From Acidisphaera sp. S103 (lineage in GTDB: Bacteria > Pseudomonadota > Alphaproteobacteria > Acetobacterales > Acetobacteraceae), in the NCBI RefSeq assembly GCF_009765975.1, contig NZ_LMUJ01000064.1:114872-178871 (forward strand): a stretch of DNA of 64,000 nt, written 5' to 3'. Shown piece after piece: positions 34,803 to 43,811 of this stretch (position 1 is the first letter of the stretch; each line of letters opens with the position of its first letter). A program made the position numbers and the translations under genes. Under the pieces are notes generated by a model. It was not told the origin of the DNA and did no database searches. It was given only the letters and a program-made list of their open reading frames with translations.

Positions 34803-34916
34803 GCGTTCATCCCCCTGATTGGCACGTATATCGGCAAGAATGCCGCTTGGGTTTGCCCCTTCGCGCCTTGTCGCGACCATAAGACGCTTGCCCCATGGCC
34901 GCAACTGGAGGGATTC

Positions 34917-35873
34917 CTACCCCAATTTCACCAGCTTCTGCATGCAGCGGATGTCTTGATCCTCGGGGATCGGGGTGCCTTTGTTCTTCATCGCGGTCCG
35001 GGCAACCTCCCCCACATAGATGTCGCCGCGTGAATCCACGGCCACGCCGTGCGGTGACGTAAACTGGCTCGATTGCTCCCGCGAGGCATCGCCCACCCTG
35101 GCGATCCGCTTTCCATCCAAAGTCCACAGGCTGACACGGGGGCCAATGCCTGGCGACCGGACGTTCACCGCCATGCTGGGTCCGCTCTCACCGATATAGG
35201 CGATGGGGTTGCGGCCGCGCGTCATGCACAGTCCGCACGGACGGTGCATGTTGTGCCAGTGCGTCTCGAACTTGCCCTGGCCGTTGAACACCTGGATCCG
35301 ATGGTTTTCCCGATCCGCGACGTAGACCCAGCCGTCCTCATCGCAGCAGATGTTGTGGACGATATTGAATTCACCTGGATCGGTGCCTGGTTGTCCCCAG
35401 GAAAACAGCAGCTTGCCGTTGGGATCGTATTTATGGACGCGGGCGTTGCCGTAGCCGTCGGCGACATAGAGGTCCCCTTGCGGTGACAGCGCCGTATGGG
35501 TGCAGCGGTTCATTGGATCGCCGCTCATATACGGGGCCGGTTCGCCAGGGACGCCGATCTGCAACAGCATCTTGCCGTCCGTGGTCATCCGTCGGACGGT
35601 GTGATCGCCATCGTCGGTGCAGTATAACGTGTCGTCCGGAGCCACATGCACGCCGTGCGGCCGAGCGAACAGACCCTCACCCCATGAGCGCAGGAAATTG
35701 CCCTCCCGATCGAACACGATCATCGGATGCTTGCCGCGGCTGAACACGTAGACATTGTCCTTGCTGTCCACGCCGACGGCGGCGACTTCGCCGTATCGCC
35801 ATCCATCCGGCAGCCTGCCCCAGTTCTCTATGACCTCGTAACGGTACTCGCCTTCACCGATGATGATCGTCAT
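34917..35873 (-). CDS. NHL-repeat beta-propeller protein
   Basis: 318-residue six-bladed propeller with NHL-type repeats (KDNVYVFSRGKHPMIVFDREG, APDDTLYCTDDGDHTVRRM, GDLYVADGYGNARVHKYDPNG, GWVYVADRENHRIQVFNGQG). Resembles the peptidylglycine alpha-amidating lyase-like proteins found in catabolic operons. No signal peptide is evident. ATG 35873 has GGAGA upstream. Twenty bases after the SDR gene and 114 bp before the binding-protein start. May be a hydrolase or lyase of a pathway intermediate, but activity of such bacterial proteins is mostly unproven. Confidence 0.82.
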   Translation of the reverse strand: MTIIIGEGEYRYEVIENWGRLPDGWRYGEVAAVGVDSKDNVYVFSRGKHPMIVFDREGNFLRSWGEGLFARPHGVHVAPDDTLYCTDDGDHTVRRMTTDGKMLLQIGVPGEPAPYMSGDPMNRCTHTALSPQGDLYVADGYGNARVHKYDPNGKLLFSWGQPGTDPGEFNIVHNICCDEDGWVYVADRENHRIQVFNGQGKFETHWHNMHRPCGLCMTRGRNPIAYIGESGPSMAVNVRSPGIGPRVSLWTLDGKRIARVGDASREQSSQFTSPHGVAVDSRGDIYVGEVARTAMKNKGTPIPEDQDIRCMQKLVKLG

Positions 35874-35893
35874 GGATTGTCTCCGTTCGGCGC

Positions 35894-36727
35894 TCAGTAA
35901 TGGGTCGTCCACTTGGAGTTCAGCGCGTCCTCGATACGGCGGTGGCGCGCCTTGATCACGTCGGCGGGCACGGCGCTGACGAACGCGTAGAATGTCTTGG
36001 TCAGGATCGCGTCCACCACGCGGTCACCCACTTTTCGTGGGTCCAGGCCGGTGGCCGCGAGACGTTCGGCCAATGAGGCTTCCTCTTTGTCGCGCACTTG
36101 CGGGCCGCCCAGATGATCCGGGCGGTTGCGAGCGCCGCGGGCGATGTTCGTGGCGATCGGGCCGGGGCACAGGACGGAGACACCGACCGGCGTTCCCGCC
36201 AATTCGTGCTCCAGTTCCTCGGACAGCGACACGGCGGCGTATTTGCTCATGGAATACGGGCCCTGGTCGGTGCCGCGGCGGTTTTGGAAGCCGGCGACCG
36301 AGGCGGTGTTGACAATGTGACCTTCTTCCCCGTGCTTCAGGATGGCGGGAACGAAGTGACGGATGCCGTGGATGATCCCCCAGACATTCACGCCGATGAC
36401 GAATTCCCAGTCGCGGACCGGCACATCGACCAGTTTAGTGCCGTGTGTCGGCACGCCGGCGTTGTTGCAGGCGATATGAAGTTTGCCGAAATTGCGTTCC
36501 GCCTCCGCCAGCGCATCGATGACAGATTGTTCCTGGGTCACGTCGATCCGCACCGGCATGACGCGCTTGTTGGTGCCGGACAGGCCGTGGGCGGCGGTCT
36601 CCACCGCTTCCTTCTGGATATCGGCCATCACCACGTTGGCGCCGGCTTCGGCGAGCGCGGTGGCGATGCCAAGCCCGATGCCGGAAGCGGCGCCGGTGAC
36701 GATGGCGGTCTTGCCGGAGATGTCCAT
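35894..36727 (-). CDS. Short-chain dehydrogenase/reductase
   Basis: 277-residue SDR with all classical motifs: cofactor loop TGAASGIGLG, CNNAG, the catalytic serine in NTASVAGF and YSMSK as YxxxK. Asp in VVMADIQ after the second strand suggests NAD preference. ATG 36727 follows AAAGG. Twenty bp after the amidohydrolase gene. In the operon context it could oxidise a cis-dihydrodiol formed by the Rieske oxygenase, restoring an aromatic diol. Confidence 0.9.
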   Translation of the reverse strand: MDISGKTAIVTGAASGIGLGIATALAEAGANVVMADIQKEAVETAAHGLSGTNKRVMPVRIDVTQEQSVIDALAEAERNFGKLHIACNNAGVPTHGTKLVDVPVRDWEFVIGVNVWGIIHGIRHFVPAILKHGEEGHIVNTASVAGFQNRRGTDQGPYSMSKYAAVSLSEELEHELAGTPVGVSVLCPGPIATNIARGARNRPDHLGGPQVRDKEEASLAERLAATGLDPRKVGDRVVDAILTKTFYAFVSAVPADVIKARHRRIEDALNSKWTTHY

Positions 36728-36747
36728 GTGCTGAACCTTTCGAATGC

Positions 36748-37824
36748 TTAGGGCGTGGTCAGCCGGTAGACCTTCGCCGCGGTGCCGCTGTACAGCGCGG
36801 TCTTCTCGCTGGCCGAGGCGTTGGCGGTGATACGCTTGAACGCGTTCCACAGCGCGGTGTAGCTGCAGGATTGCTTGTCCGGCGGGAAATTGCTTTCGAA
36901 CATGCAGCGTTCGACACCGAAGGCTTCGATGCAGGGCTCGATATATTGCCGCCATGCCGCGGCCAGGTCCTCGGACGAGGGTGGAATGTCACGCTCGTGG
37001 AAGTCGAAACCGACCGAGATCATGCCGAGGCCGCCCAGCTTGCAGTAGACGTTCGGGCTTTTGGCTAGTTCCTGGATGTTTTTGCGCCAGGTGGTCAGGT
37101 TTTCCTGACGGTGGCCGGCATAGGGTCCGACACCGAGGATACCGCCGACATGGTTCAGGATGATGGTGGTGTCGGGGAAGGAACGGGCGAGATCGATCGC
37201 ATCCGGTAGTTGCGGATGATACTGCCATGACTCGAAGCTCAATCCCAGTGGTGCGAGTTGGGCGAAGCCTTCGCGGAATGTCTTGTCCATGACCAGATGC
37301 AGCGGGACCGCGCGGGATGCGTAGTCGGCGACCGCCTTGTGGTCGTCCCAGGCCACGCCGTGACGCAGGCCGCGCAGACGTCCGCCGCCGGCGGTGATCT
37401 CGGCTTCCAGCAGCGCGCGCACCTTGGCGGCGCCGAACGTCAGGTCGCCGCCGCCGATGATGCCCTCGGCGACACGGCAGGGGCCGTAGCCGCCGGATGC
37501 GCTCATCGCCGCGATGCCGTTGACGAATTCGACCTCACCCAGCGCCGCCATCTCCCGCGGCCCCTCCTTGCGATACATCGCTCGGCATTCCAGGAAGACC
37601 GTGGAGACGATGTTGTGGCCACCACCGATATCGGACAGCAGTTGCGGCAGCAGGTAGTGGCCGCGATGCGCCTGGTCCCAGAAATGGTGGTGCGGATCGA
37701 TGATCGGCAGATCGGGTTCCAGTGCCGTCTCGGCCGGACGCTTCGCCAGCCAGGCGTTCAGTGCGACGTCATCGGGGCGGGTGGTGCCTCGGTAGGGGCC
37801 TTTAGCTTCGGCGACCTGGGGCAT
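36748..37824 (-). CDS. Amidohydrolase-2 family protein
   Basis: 358-residue TIM-barrel metal hydrolase or decarboxylase of the amidohydrolase-2 family, which includes 2-pyrone-4,6-dicarboxylate hydrolase and ACMSD. The metal motif reads IIDPHHHFWDQAH near residue 45. VMDKTFREGF, TIILNHVGG and CMFESNFPPDKQS are further family landmarks. ATG 37824 has CGGAGGAAAC upstream. Between the small gene at 37892 and the SDR. Likely acts on a ring-cleavage product or aromatic carboxylate. Confidence 0.87.
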   Translation of the reverse strand: MPQVAEAKGPYRGTTRPDDVALNAWLAKRPAETALEPDLPIIDPHHHFWDQAHRGHYLLPQLLSDIGGGHNIVSTVFLECRAMYRKEGPREMAALGEVEFVNGIAAMSASGGYGPCRVAEGIIGGGDLTFGAAKVRALLEAEITAGGGRLRGLRHGVAWDDHKAVADYASRAVPLHLVMDKTFREGFAQLAPLGLSFESWQYHPQLPDAIDLARSFPDTTIILNHVGGILGVGPYAGHRQENLTTWRKNIQELAKSPNVYCKLGGLGMISVGFDFHERDIPPSSEDLAAAWRQYIEPCIEAFGVERCMFESNFPPDKQSCSYTALWNAFKRITANASASEKTALYSGTAAKVYRLTTP

Positions 37825-37891
37825 GACTGTTTCCTCCGTTCGGGTTGCGGCGAGACTAACCGGAAGAGAGGGCGATCTCAAAATCGCGAGG

Positions 37892-38092
37892 CTACGGGCG
37901 GATCTCGACGACGTCCTGCGCGAAGATCATGTCTTCCGTCCCGACCATAGCCGGATCGTCAGCCGACGACAGGTACCGCGCGAACAGCCAGACGCCGTCT
38001 TCCGGATTAACAATTATTTCGACTTCGGCGCCGCTGCCCAGCATGACACGTGTGCCGACGGCGAGGGCGCGAACGTTGATCGGATCGCTCAT
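37892..38092 (-). CDS. Small unknown protein in the Rieske operon
   Basis: 66-residue acidic protein without cysteines, therefore not a ferredoxin. Pattern AVGTRVMLGSGAEVEIIVNP, then DGVWLFARYLS and FAQDVVEI suggests a small beta-barrel. The ATG (38092) overlaps the stop of the Rieske alpha gene by four bases (ATGA), so it is translationally coupled and very likely a real accessory of that enzyme. No function known to me; possibly an assembly or activity factor. Confidence 0.7.
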   Translation of the reverse strand: MSDPINVRALAVGTRVMLGSGAEVEIIVNPEDGVWLFARYLSSADDPAMVGTEDMIFAQDVVEIRP

Positions 38093-39474
38093 TGTGCCGC
38101 CTGCGCCGCGGTTTCATGCCGCCATGGCATCAGTTCGTCCCAACTGTCGGCTTCCATGAACTGGGCCCAGCGGCGATATAGGTTGCGCATGGGCTCCTCG
38201 CTGGCTTGTGCTTTGGTCAGGTCGATCACCCGGCCGGGGATTTGCAGCCCGTCCCACTCGTAGTTTTCCACGGCGTGGCCCATGCCCATTTCGTAGGTGT
38301 AAGGGTAGCGCCGAGCGATGACGCCTCGGCTGGCGGCGTGGGCGTAGTTCCAGTTTTCCATGTCGTCCTGTTCCGTCATGCCGGCGGGGCCGGAGTAACG
38401 GATGTAGTAATCGCGGAGGAAGTTCTTGACCTGTTGCGGTGCGTCGCGGTCGACGAAGAAGAAACGCCAGACCTCGGTTTCGTGTGCGCTTTTCGGGTGC
38501 CAAACTGCCAGCGTGCGTGGCTGCCGGGGCAGCAGCGCCACATTGGGAAAGATCTCACCGGGCGCGCCCATCAGACGGTTGTTGCTACCGGGTCGGCGCC
38601 GCCGTTCTTCCTCGCAATGGCGAAAATACTCGGCCACTTCGGGGGAATTTTGGTAGGCGGCCTGTGGTTGGTGATCTTTCGGCAGCGCGTAGGTGATTGT
38701 CTGGTGGCCGCGATCGGGCAGCGCGACGTGCAGCTTGCGGGCCACGTTCAGCTCATTGTAATCGCGCCGGCTGCGGCCGCTTGGGCCGGCGCCGACAAGG
38801 TCGACCGAACGGTGTGAGATGTTGTGGTAGGTGTCGCCGCTGAAATTCTCCGCCGGGAACTTCCAGTTGCACGGAATGATCCATTTCTGCACGCCGCCGA
38901 TCAGTTCCGCCTGCCCTTCCCTTCCATCCCAGCCGTCGAGGATCAGGTCGAGGAAGCGGCGGAATTCACCGAGGTGTTCGAGGAACGGTGGGGCCGAGGC
39001 GTCCCAGTTGGCCCAGACGGTGCCCTTGTAGCAGGCGAGTTGGGCGACCGGAACGAGACCCCATTTCGTCTTGTCGAGTTCGGAATGATAGGCCTCGCGG
39101 AAAAACGGCACGCCGACCAGGGCGCCGTCGGTGCCGTAGCTCCAGCCGTGATAGGGGCAGGTGAAGACCGCGGCGTTGCCGTCGTCGTAGCGGCACACTT
39201 TCATGCCGCGATGGCGGCATGAATTCAGGAACACGCGCACCGCACCGGAGCGATCGCGGCAGAGGATCACCGACTCCTCGCCCATGCGGGAGACGAAAAA
39301 ATCACCATTGTTGGGGATTTGGCTTTCGTGGCCGACGAACAGCCAGGAGCGGGCGAAAACACGTTCCTGTTCCTGCGCGTAGATGTCTTCGTTGACGAAG
39401 ATCTCGCGGCTGATCTGCCCCGAGGTCAGGTCGACGAGGCCGGAATGGTAGCCTCGCGTTGCGTTCATCGGCAT
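38089..39474 (-). CDS. Rieske aromatic-ring-hydroxylating dioxygenase, alpha subunit
   Basis: 461-residue catalytic subunit. The Rieske [2Fe-2S] ligands are C86, H88, C106 and H109 (CRHRG and CPYHGW). The mononuclear iron site is H217 and H221 in DTYHNISH, with the third carboxylate probably in EQDDMENW near residue 376. The bridging aspartate position is D214. It should add both atoms of O2 to an aromatic ring. The beta-subunit gene lies 54 bp upstream. No reductase or ferredoxin gene is in the window, so electrons must come from elsewhere. Confidence 0.95.
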   Translation of the reverse strand: MPMNATRGYHSGLVDLTSGQISREIFVNEDIYAQEQERVFARSWLFVGHESQIPNNGDFFVSRMGEESVILCRDRSGAVRVFLNSCRHRGMKVCRYDDGNAAVFTCPYHGWSYGTDGALVGVPFFREAYHSELDKTKWGLVPVAQLACYKGTVWANWDASAPPFLEHLGEFRRFLDLILDGWDGREGQAELIGGVQKWIIPCNWKFPAENFSGDTYHNISHRSVDLVGAGPSGRSRRDYNELNVARKLHVALPDRGHQTITYALPKDHQPQAAYQNSPEVAEYFRHCEEERRRRPGSNNRLMGAPGEIFPNVALLPRQPRTLAVWHPKSAHETEVWRFFFVDRDAPQQVKNFLRDYYIRYSGPAGMTEQDDMENWNYAHAASRGVIARRYPYTYEMGMGHAVENYEWDGLQIPGRVIDLTKAQASEEPMRNLYRRWAQFMEADSWDELMPWRHETAAQAAQ

Positions 39475-39528
39475 CGCTGTTCCCCCATTTCACGCGTGAC
39501 CGTGGAAGGCGCGAACCACGCGGTTGAG

Positions 39529-40068
39529 CTAAAAGAAAAACGTCAGGTTCTTCGTCATCAGGACATTCTGGTCCAGAATGATTTTCCGCCGGGCGATCAA
39601 CCAGCCGTCGTCCGAACGGCGCAGCGTGTCCTCGCGTTTGCCGACAAGGATGTCGGTTTCTGTTTCGACACGGTTGCGGTAGATCAGGAACCGGCTTTTG
39701 GCGATGACCTCTCGTGCCGAGGCGGCGTTGGGCGTCACCTGAAGCAGTTGCACGTTCGATACCATGTGGGTGATGCGCGATTGCGGTTCCTCCGCCCAAT
39801 GGATGCCGGTCTGGATCTGACGCACCCGGCGGACCAGGGTCTCCTTGCCTTCATCGAACCAACTGATGTCTTCGGCCTCGCGGGTGAACTCGCGGGTGGT
39901 GTCGCCGTATTTGACGTTGCGTCGCATCGGCATCCAGTAACGGATGTCGTCGGCCAGCAATGCCAACCATTCGTCGTGCCGGCGTTCATCGAGCAATTCC
40001 GCCTCGGCGTACAGGAAACTGGCGATCTCCTGGGTCAGCAGCAGTCCGGCGATGCGATCGTCGGTCAT
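39529..40068 (-). CDS. Aromatic-ring-hydroxylating dioxygenase, beta subunit
   Basis: 179-residue structural subunit with the NTF2-like fold, forming an alpha3beta3 complex with the alpha subunit. Recognisable segments: EIASFLYAEAELLDERRHDEW at the start, DDIRYWMPMR, and SRFLIYRNRVETETDILVGK followed by REDTLRRSDDGWLIARRKI. Overlaps the stop of the 3-hydroxyisobutyrate-dehydrogenase-like gene by four bases (ATGA). It precedes the alpha gene, an order opposite to the common alpha-beta arrangement. Confidence 0.93.
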   Translation of the reverse strand: MTDDRIAGLLLTQEIASFLYAEAELLDERRHDEWLALLADDIRYWMPMRRNVKYGDTTREFTREAEDISWFDEGKETLVRRVRQIQTGIHWAEEPQSRITHMVSNVQLLQVTPNAASAREVIAKSRFLIYRNRVETETDILVGKREDTLRRSDDGWLIARRKIILDQNVLMTKNLTFFF

Positions 40069-40958
40069 TGTTTGCCTCCCTGTGGCGGGGAACGCAATTC
40101 GGTGCCGGCCATCGCTTCCAGCACGCGGGCGACAACGGGGAAGCCTTCCTGACCCCAGCCGAACGCCTGGGCGCGTTTGTAGAGATCGGACGCGAGTGCG
40201 CCCAGCGCCGCCGGGGCACCAACGTCGCGGGCCAACTGGCAGGCGAGTTCGATATCCTTGGCAACGATGTCGAGTGTGCCGCCGGCGGCGAAAGTGCCGG
40301 GAAACACGCCTCGGGGGATGTTGTCGAAGGTGCGGCTTTGGCCGGCGCTGACCGGCACGATACGGGCCAGGATGTCGAGGTCGATTCCGGCCTTGGCGGC
40401 AACCAGCATGCCTTCGATGGAGGCGATGAAATTGGTGTAGCCGAGGTACTGCGTCACCAGCTTGGCGGTGGCGCCGGCACCGCTGGGGCCGACGTGGAAG
40501 ACATTTGCGGCGATGGCTTGGAACAGAGGATGATACCGCGCAAAGGCGGCGTCGCTGGCACCGACCATCATGGTCATCGCCGGTGGACGGCCGCTAACCG
40601 GGGCGTCAATCAGTTCGACGCTGCGCTGCCGGCAGGCCTCGGCGACACGGGCGACGGTTTTGGGTGCGTTGGTGGTCAGGTCGATATGGGCGGTGTTCGG
40701 TTGCAGACCGGCCAGGATACCGGTTTGTGGCGTCAACATCGCTGCCTCGAATTCCGTCGGACCGGGAAGCGAGGTGAACACCACCTCGCTGTCTCGGGCC
40801 GCGGCGAAGGCTGTTTCGGCGTGGATGGCGCCTTGGGCGCACAGGGCGGCGGTAGCGTCCGGGTTGCGGTCATGCACCGTCAGCGTGTGGCCGGCGCGGA
40901 TCAGGCAGCCGGCGATCGGGGTTCCCATGGTGCCGGTGCCAACAAAGCCAATTCGCAT
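40065..40958 (-). CDS. 3-hydroxyisobutyrate dehydrogenase-like NAD(P) oxidoreductase
   Basis: 297-residue beta-hydroxyacid dehydrogenase. Rossmann motif IGFVGTGTMGTPIAG at the N-terminus, substrate loop DAPVSGRP, and catalytic lysine in GAGATAKLVTQYLG. It oxidises a beta-hydroxy acid or reduces a tartronate-semialdehyde-like compound. ATG 40958 is preceded by GGGAGGG; a frame continuing to 41423 lies over the divergent GNAT gene. First gene of the eleven-gene unit, so the operon promoter lies between 40959 and 41045. Confidence 0.9.
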   Translation of the reverse strand: MRIGFVGTGTMGTPIAGCLIRAGHTLTVHDRNPDATAALCAQGAIHAETAFAAARDSEVVFTSLPGPTEFEAAMLTPQTGILAGLQPNTAHIDLTTNAPKTVARVAEACRQRSVELIDAPVSGRPPAMTMMVGASDAAFARYHPLFQAIAANVFHVGPSGAGATAKLVTQYLGYTNFIASIEGMLVAAKAGIDLDILARIVPVSAGQSRTFDNIPRGVFPGTFAAGGTLDIVAKDIELACQLARDVGAPAALGALASDLYKRAQAFGWGQEGFPVVARVLEAMAGTELRSPPQGGKQ

Positions 40959-41045
40959 TTGCCGCCCTCCCTTTGGGAAGGCATCATTGGCCGGCCGGTC
41001 GTCAATGACAAGCGAATCACGTGTGCGGAGCGATGGAGACGGAGG

Positions 41046-41495
41046 TTGAAAAGCCGTTACGGGCTTGAAATCCGAGCGGCTGGTGGGGCGGACGCGCAGG
41101 GTTTGTGCGAATTGCTGCACGCGGCTGGGCATGTCATCGCACCTCGGGTGATGGCGGAGCGGCTGGAGGCCATGCGGGACGGGCCTGGCGCGGCACTGAT
41201 TGCGGCGGAATGGGGGCCTCCATCCGGGGTGGTGCTGCTGCACTGGTACCGGACGCTGGATGCCGCGCAGCCGACGGCACAGATCACCATGCTGCTGGTA
41301 GCCCCGGACGACCGGCGACGGGGGATCGGCCGGCTGCTCATCAAAGCCGCGGCACAGGCCGCTCGGATTGCCGGCTGTGGTGCCCTGGAACTGCTGGCGG
41401 CGCCGGAGGAACGGACACTGCACGCATTCTGCCTGGCCACCGGGTTCCAGGAGACTGGGCCTCGGTTTCTGCGGCCGCTCCGCAAGAATCGATAG
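41046..41495 (+). CDS. GNAT family N-acetyltransferase
   Basis: 149-residue acetyltransferase. Motif A for acetyl-CoA binding is ITMLLVAPDDRRRGIGRLLI, followed by a helix and the C-terminal strand with ALELLAAPEERTLHAFCLATGF. Start TTG 41046 with GGAG six bases upstream is my choice; the open frame extends further left, but only over the antisense of the dehydrogenase gene. It lies divergent to the Rieske operon. Acceptor unknown. Confidence 0.75.
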   Translation: MKSRYGLEIRAAGGADAQGLCELLHAAGHVIAPRVMAERLEAMRDGPGAALIAAEWGPPSGVVLLHWYRTLDAAQPTAQITMLLVAPDDRRRGIGRLLIKAAAQAARIAGCGALELLAAPEERTLHAFCLATGFQETGPRFLRPLRKNR

Positions 41496-41577
41496 GGCGT
41501 TCCCCGTCCAGGACTATCGGGGAGGCAGCGGCGGTTATAGGCTGAGCGCTAATCGGAGAAGCGGGGGACATCGATCG

Positions 41578-42912
41578 ATGCGCGCGACCAACCGACAGAT
41601 GCATATGGGCGTTTTCGTGCTGGGAACCGGCAACCATACCGCCGGCTGGCGCTATGAGGGCGCCGCCGCCAGCCACATCGATCTTCCCGTGATCCAGCAG
41701 ATCGCCGCGATCGCCGAACGCGGCAAGTTCGACCTGCTGTTCATCTCCGACGCGATGGCGATGGACCCGACCGATCATCCGTCCTTCATGTGCCGGTTCG
41801 AGCCGACCTCACTGATTTCGGTGCTCAGCGCGTTGACGACGCATATCGGGCTGGGGGCGACGGTCTCCACCAGTTTTACCGAACCGTTCAACGTCGCGCG
41901 TCTGTTCAGTTCGATCGACCATCTCAGCGGTGGCCGAGCGGCGTGGAACGTGGTGACCAGTTCGAACCCGAAGGCGGCGCTGAACTTTAACCGCGAGGAG
42001 CACCTGGAGCACGAGTTGCGCTACCAGCGCGCCAACGAATTCGTCGATGTCGTCAGGGGGCTGTGGGATTGCTGGGATGATGGCGCGATCGTCGCCGACA
42101 AGGCCACCGGGCGTTTCATCGACGAAAGCAAGGTCCGGACGCTCGACCACAAGGGGCAGTTCTTCCAGGTCAGGGGGCCGGTCAATATCGCTCGCAGCCC
42201 GCAGGGACATCCGGTCATCATCCAGGCAGGCGGGTCGCCGTCGGGGCTGGCGTTGGCGGCGCGCACGGCGGATGTCGTGTTCTCGGTGGTGCAGGATCTG
42301 GACTCGGCCAAGCGGGCTTATGCCGACCTGAAGGGGCGCATGGCACAGTATGGGCGGTCGCCGAATGAGCTGGCGGTGCTGCCGGGGGTGATGCCGATCA
42401 TTGGCGCCACCGAGGACGAGGCCAGGGAGAAGTTGTCTACGCTGCAGGCGTGGCTGACGCCCACCAATGCGGCGACCCTGGTGGCCAGCCGGATCGGTTA
42501 TGACGTGTCCGGGCATCCGCTGGATGGACCGGTGCCGCCTCCGCCGCCGTTCCAGGGCAGCCGGACGTTTTCCACCGTGCTGTATGAAACGGCGCGACGG
42601 GAGAACATGACCCTGCGCGATCTGTACAACCTGACGGCGGCGGCTCGGGGTCACTGGGTGCTGTGCGGCACGCCGGAGAGCATCGCCGATTCGCTGGAAG
42701 AATGGTTCACTGGGATGGCGGCGGACGGGTTCAATATCCTGCCACCGTATTTCCCAGGCGCGTTCACGGATTTCGTCGATCTGGTGGTGCCGATCCTGCA
42801 GCGGCGCGGTCTGTACCGGTTGGACTACCAGGGACAGACGTTACGCGATCATCTTGGGCTGGACCGTGTGACCGCCATGGTGCCGCGGCGCAAGGCGGTG
42901 GGCGACGGTTAG
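41578..42912 (+). CDS. NtaA/SnaA/SoxA-type flavin monooxygenase
   Basis: 444-residue luciferase-like monooxygenase of the NtaA (nitrilotriacetate) and DszA type, which uses FMNH2 from a partner reductase. Typical stretches: HTAGWRYEGAA, FDLLFISDAMAM, GGRAAWNVVTSSN, HPVIIQAGGSPSG. ATG 41578 has GGGGGA upstream. It lies 82 bp after the GNAT gene and converges with the TIGR03084 gene. Likely substrate is a chelating amine, sulfone or similar xenobiotic-like compound. No flavin reductase is adjacent. Confidence 0.87.
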   Translation: MRATNRQMHMGVFVLGTGNHTAGWRYEGAAASHIDLPVIQQIAAIAERGKFDLLFISDAMAMDPTDHPSFMCRFEPTSLISVLSALTTHIGLGATVSTSFTEPFNVARLFSSIDHLSGGRAAWNVVTSSNPKAALNFNREEHLEHELRYQRANEFVDVVRGLWDCWDDGAIVADKATGRFIDESKVRTLDHKGQFFQVRGPVNIARSPQGHPVIIQAGGSPSGLALAARTADVVFSVVQDLDSAKRAYADLKGRMAQYGRSPNELAVLPGVMPIIGATEDEAREKLSTLQAWLTPTNAATLVASRIGYDVSGHPLDGPVPPPPPFQGSRTFSTVLYETARRENMTLRDLYNLTAAARGHWVLCGTPESIADSLEEWFTGMAADGFNILPPYFPGAFTDFVDLVVPILQRRGLYRLDYQGQTLRDHLGLDRVTAMVPRRKAVGDG

Positions 42913-42935
42913 GTCCGCGGAGCGAAGGCCCGCCA

Positions 42936-42964
42936 TGACGATGAGAGAGTGACGGCTCTCGTCA
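42936..42964. terminator. Weak hairpin between convergent genes
   Basis: Between two convergent stops, TGACGATGAGAG pairs with CTCTCGTCA with one bulge around an eight-base loop. Not followed by a T-run. Possibly a shared terminator. Confidence 0.35.
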
Positions 42965-42988
42965 AACGATCCGGTTCGCCGCAAGTCC

Positions 42989-43801
42989 TTATTGCTGACG
43001 CTGGGGGGTGGTGAAGCGGGTTCCTGGGGGTGGGGGATTTTCGGGTGGACCGGCGAAGCACTGGGCGAGGCTCATCCAGGTGCGGGCTGGTTCACCGGTG
43101 ACTTTCAGGCTCGTGTCGGCGATGTTTCGGACCTGGGTGACGACCTGGCAGAAGTCCAGCGCGTCGCCGTCGACGCTGTTGCCAGGTGCCGGATCGTTCC
43201 ATTCCCAGACGGCGCCGGATGGGCCGTTCAGGCGGACGTAGGGCGCGGGTCCGGGAATCGATTGGCCGCGATTGGCGAAGGTCCAGCCGTAGGTGCGGAC
43301 GCCGATTTCGACGATGTTGCGCAGCCGGTCCGTTGCCTGGCGTGTCGCGCCCATCAGGTCGTAGATCGCCTGGCCGTGCGCCCATGTCTCCATTTGGCGT
43401 GCGGTGGCGAACATGCGCACCCCCATGTCGGGGCCGTACCAGGTCAGACGCGCATTGGGGAGCAGCGCGGAGAGGCTGTCGCAGAGATCGGCCATGGTGG
43501 CGTGCCAGCGTTCGAGCAGGCGTCGTCCGGTCAGCGAACCCAGGCGCTGGCGGGCTTCCTGGACTCGGGTCAGGCCGGCGTCGCGTGCGGCCTGGATTTG
43601 TATCCTCAGGCGGGTGAAGGGTTCGGGACCGGCGACGGACGCCGCCGCCATCAGGTCGCTGTCGTGCAGATGCTGCACGATGTCGTTGACCGTCCAGGCT
43701 TTGAACAGGGTGGCGCGCTGCCAGTCGTTTTCGTCGAGCGTGGCGAGCAGGGTGTGCAGTTCGTTCGCCTCCGCTCGGAAATCTTCGGCCTGTGCCAGCA
43801 T
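42989..43801 (-). CDS. TIGR03084-type DinB-like metal-binding protein
   Basis: 270-residue helical-bundle protein with the mycothiol-isomerase-like (MDMPI/DinB) N-terminal fold: LATLDENDWQRATLFKAWTVNDIVQHLHDSD, with HDSD and the later METWAHGQAIYDLMG supplying the histidine metal ligands. Matches in pattern the TIGR03084 group of unknown reaction. ATG 43801 has GAGGA upstream. Ten bp after MmgE/PrpD and last gene of the four-gene unit. It may isomerise or detoxify an intermediate. Confidence 0.78.
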   Translation of the reverse strand: MLAQAEDFRAEANELHTLLATLDENDWQRATLFKAWTVNDIVQHLHDSDLMAAASVAGPEPFTRLRIQIQAARDAGLTRVQEARQRLGSLTGRRLLERWHATMADLCDSLSALLPNARLTWYGPDMGVRMFATARQMETWAHGQAIYDLMGATRQATDRLRNIVEIGVRTYGWTFANRGQSIPGPAPYVRLNGPSGAVWEWNDPAPGNSVDGDALDFCQVVTQVRNIADTSLKVTGEPARTWMSLAQCFAGPPENPPPPGTRFTTPQRQQ

Positions 43802-43811
43802 GACATGGTCC

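Noticed and set aside
39960-41495. A long plus-strand open frame across the Rieske beta and dehydrogenase region
   Set aside because: Only the last 149 codons (GNAT) look coding; the rest is antisense to two well-supported genes and has the arginine-rich composition of high-GC shadow frames.
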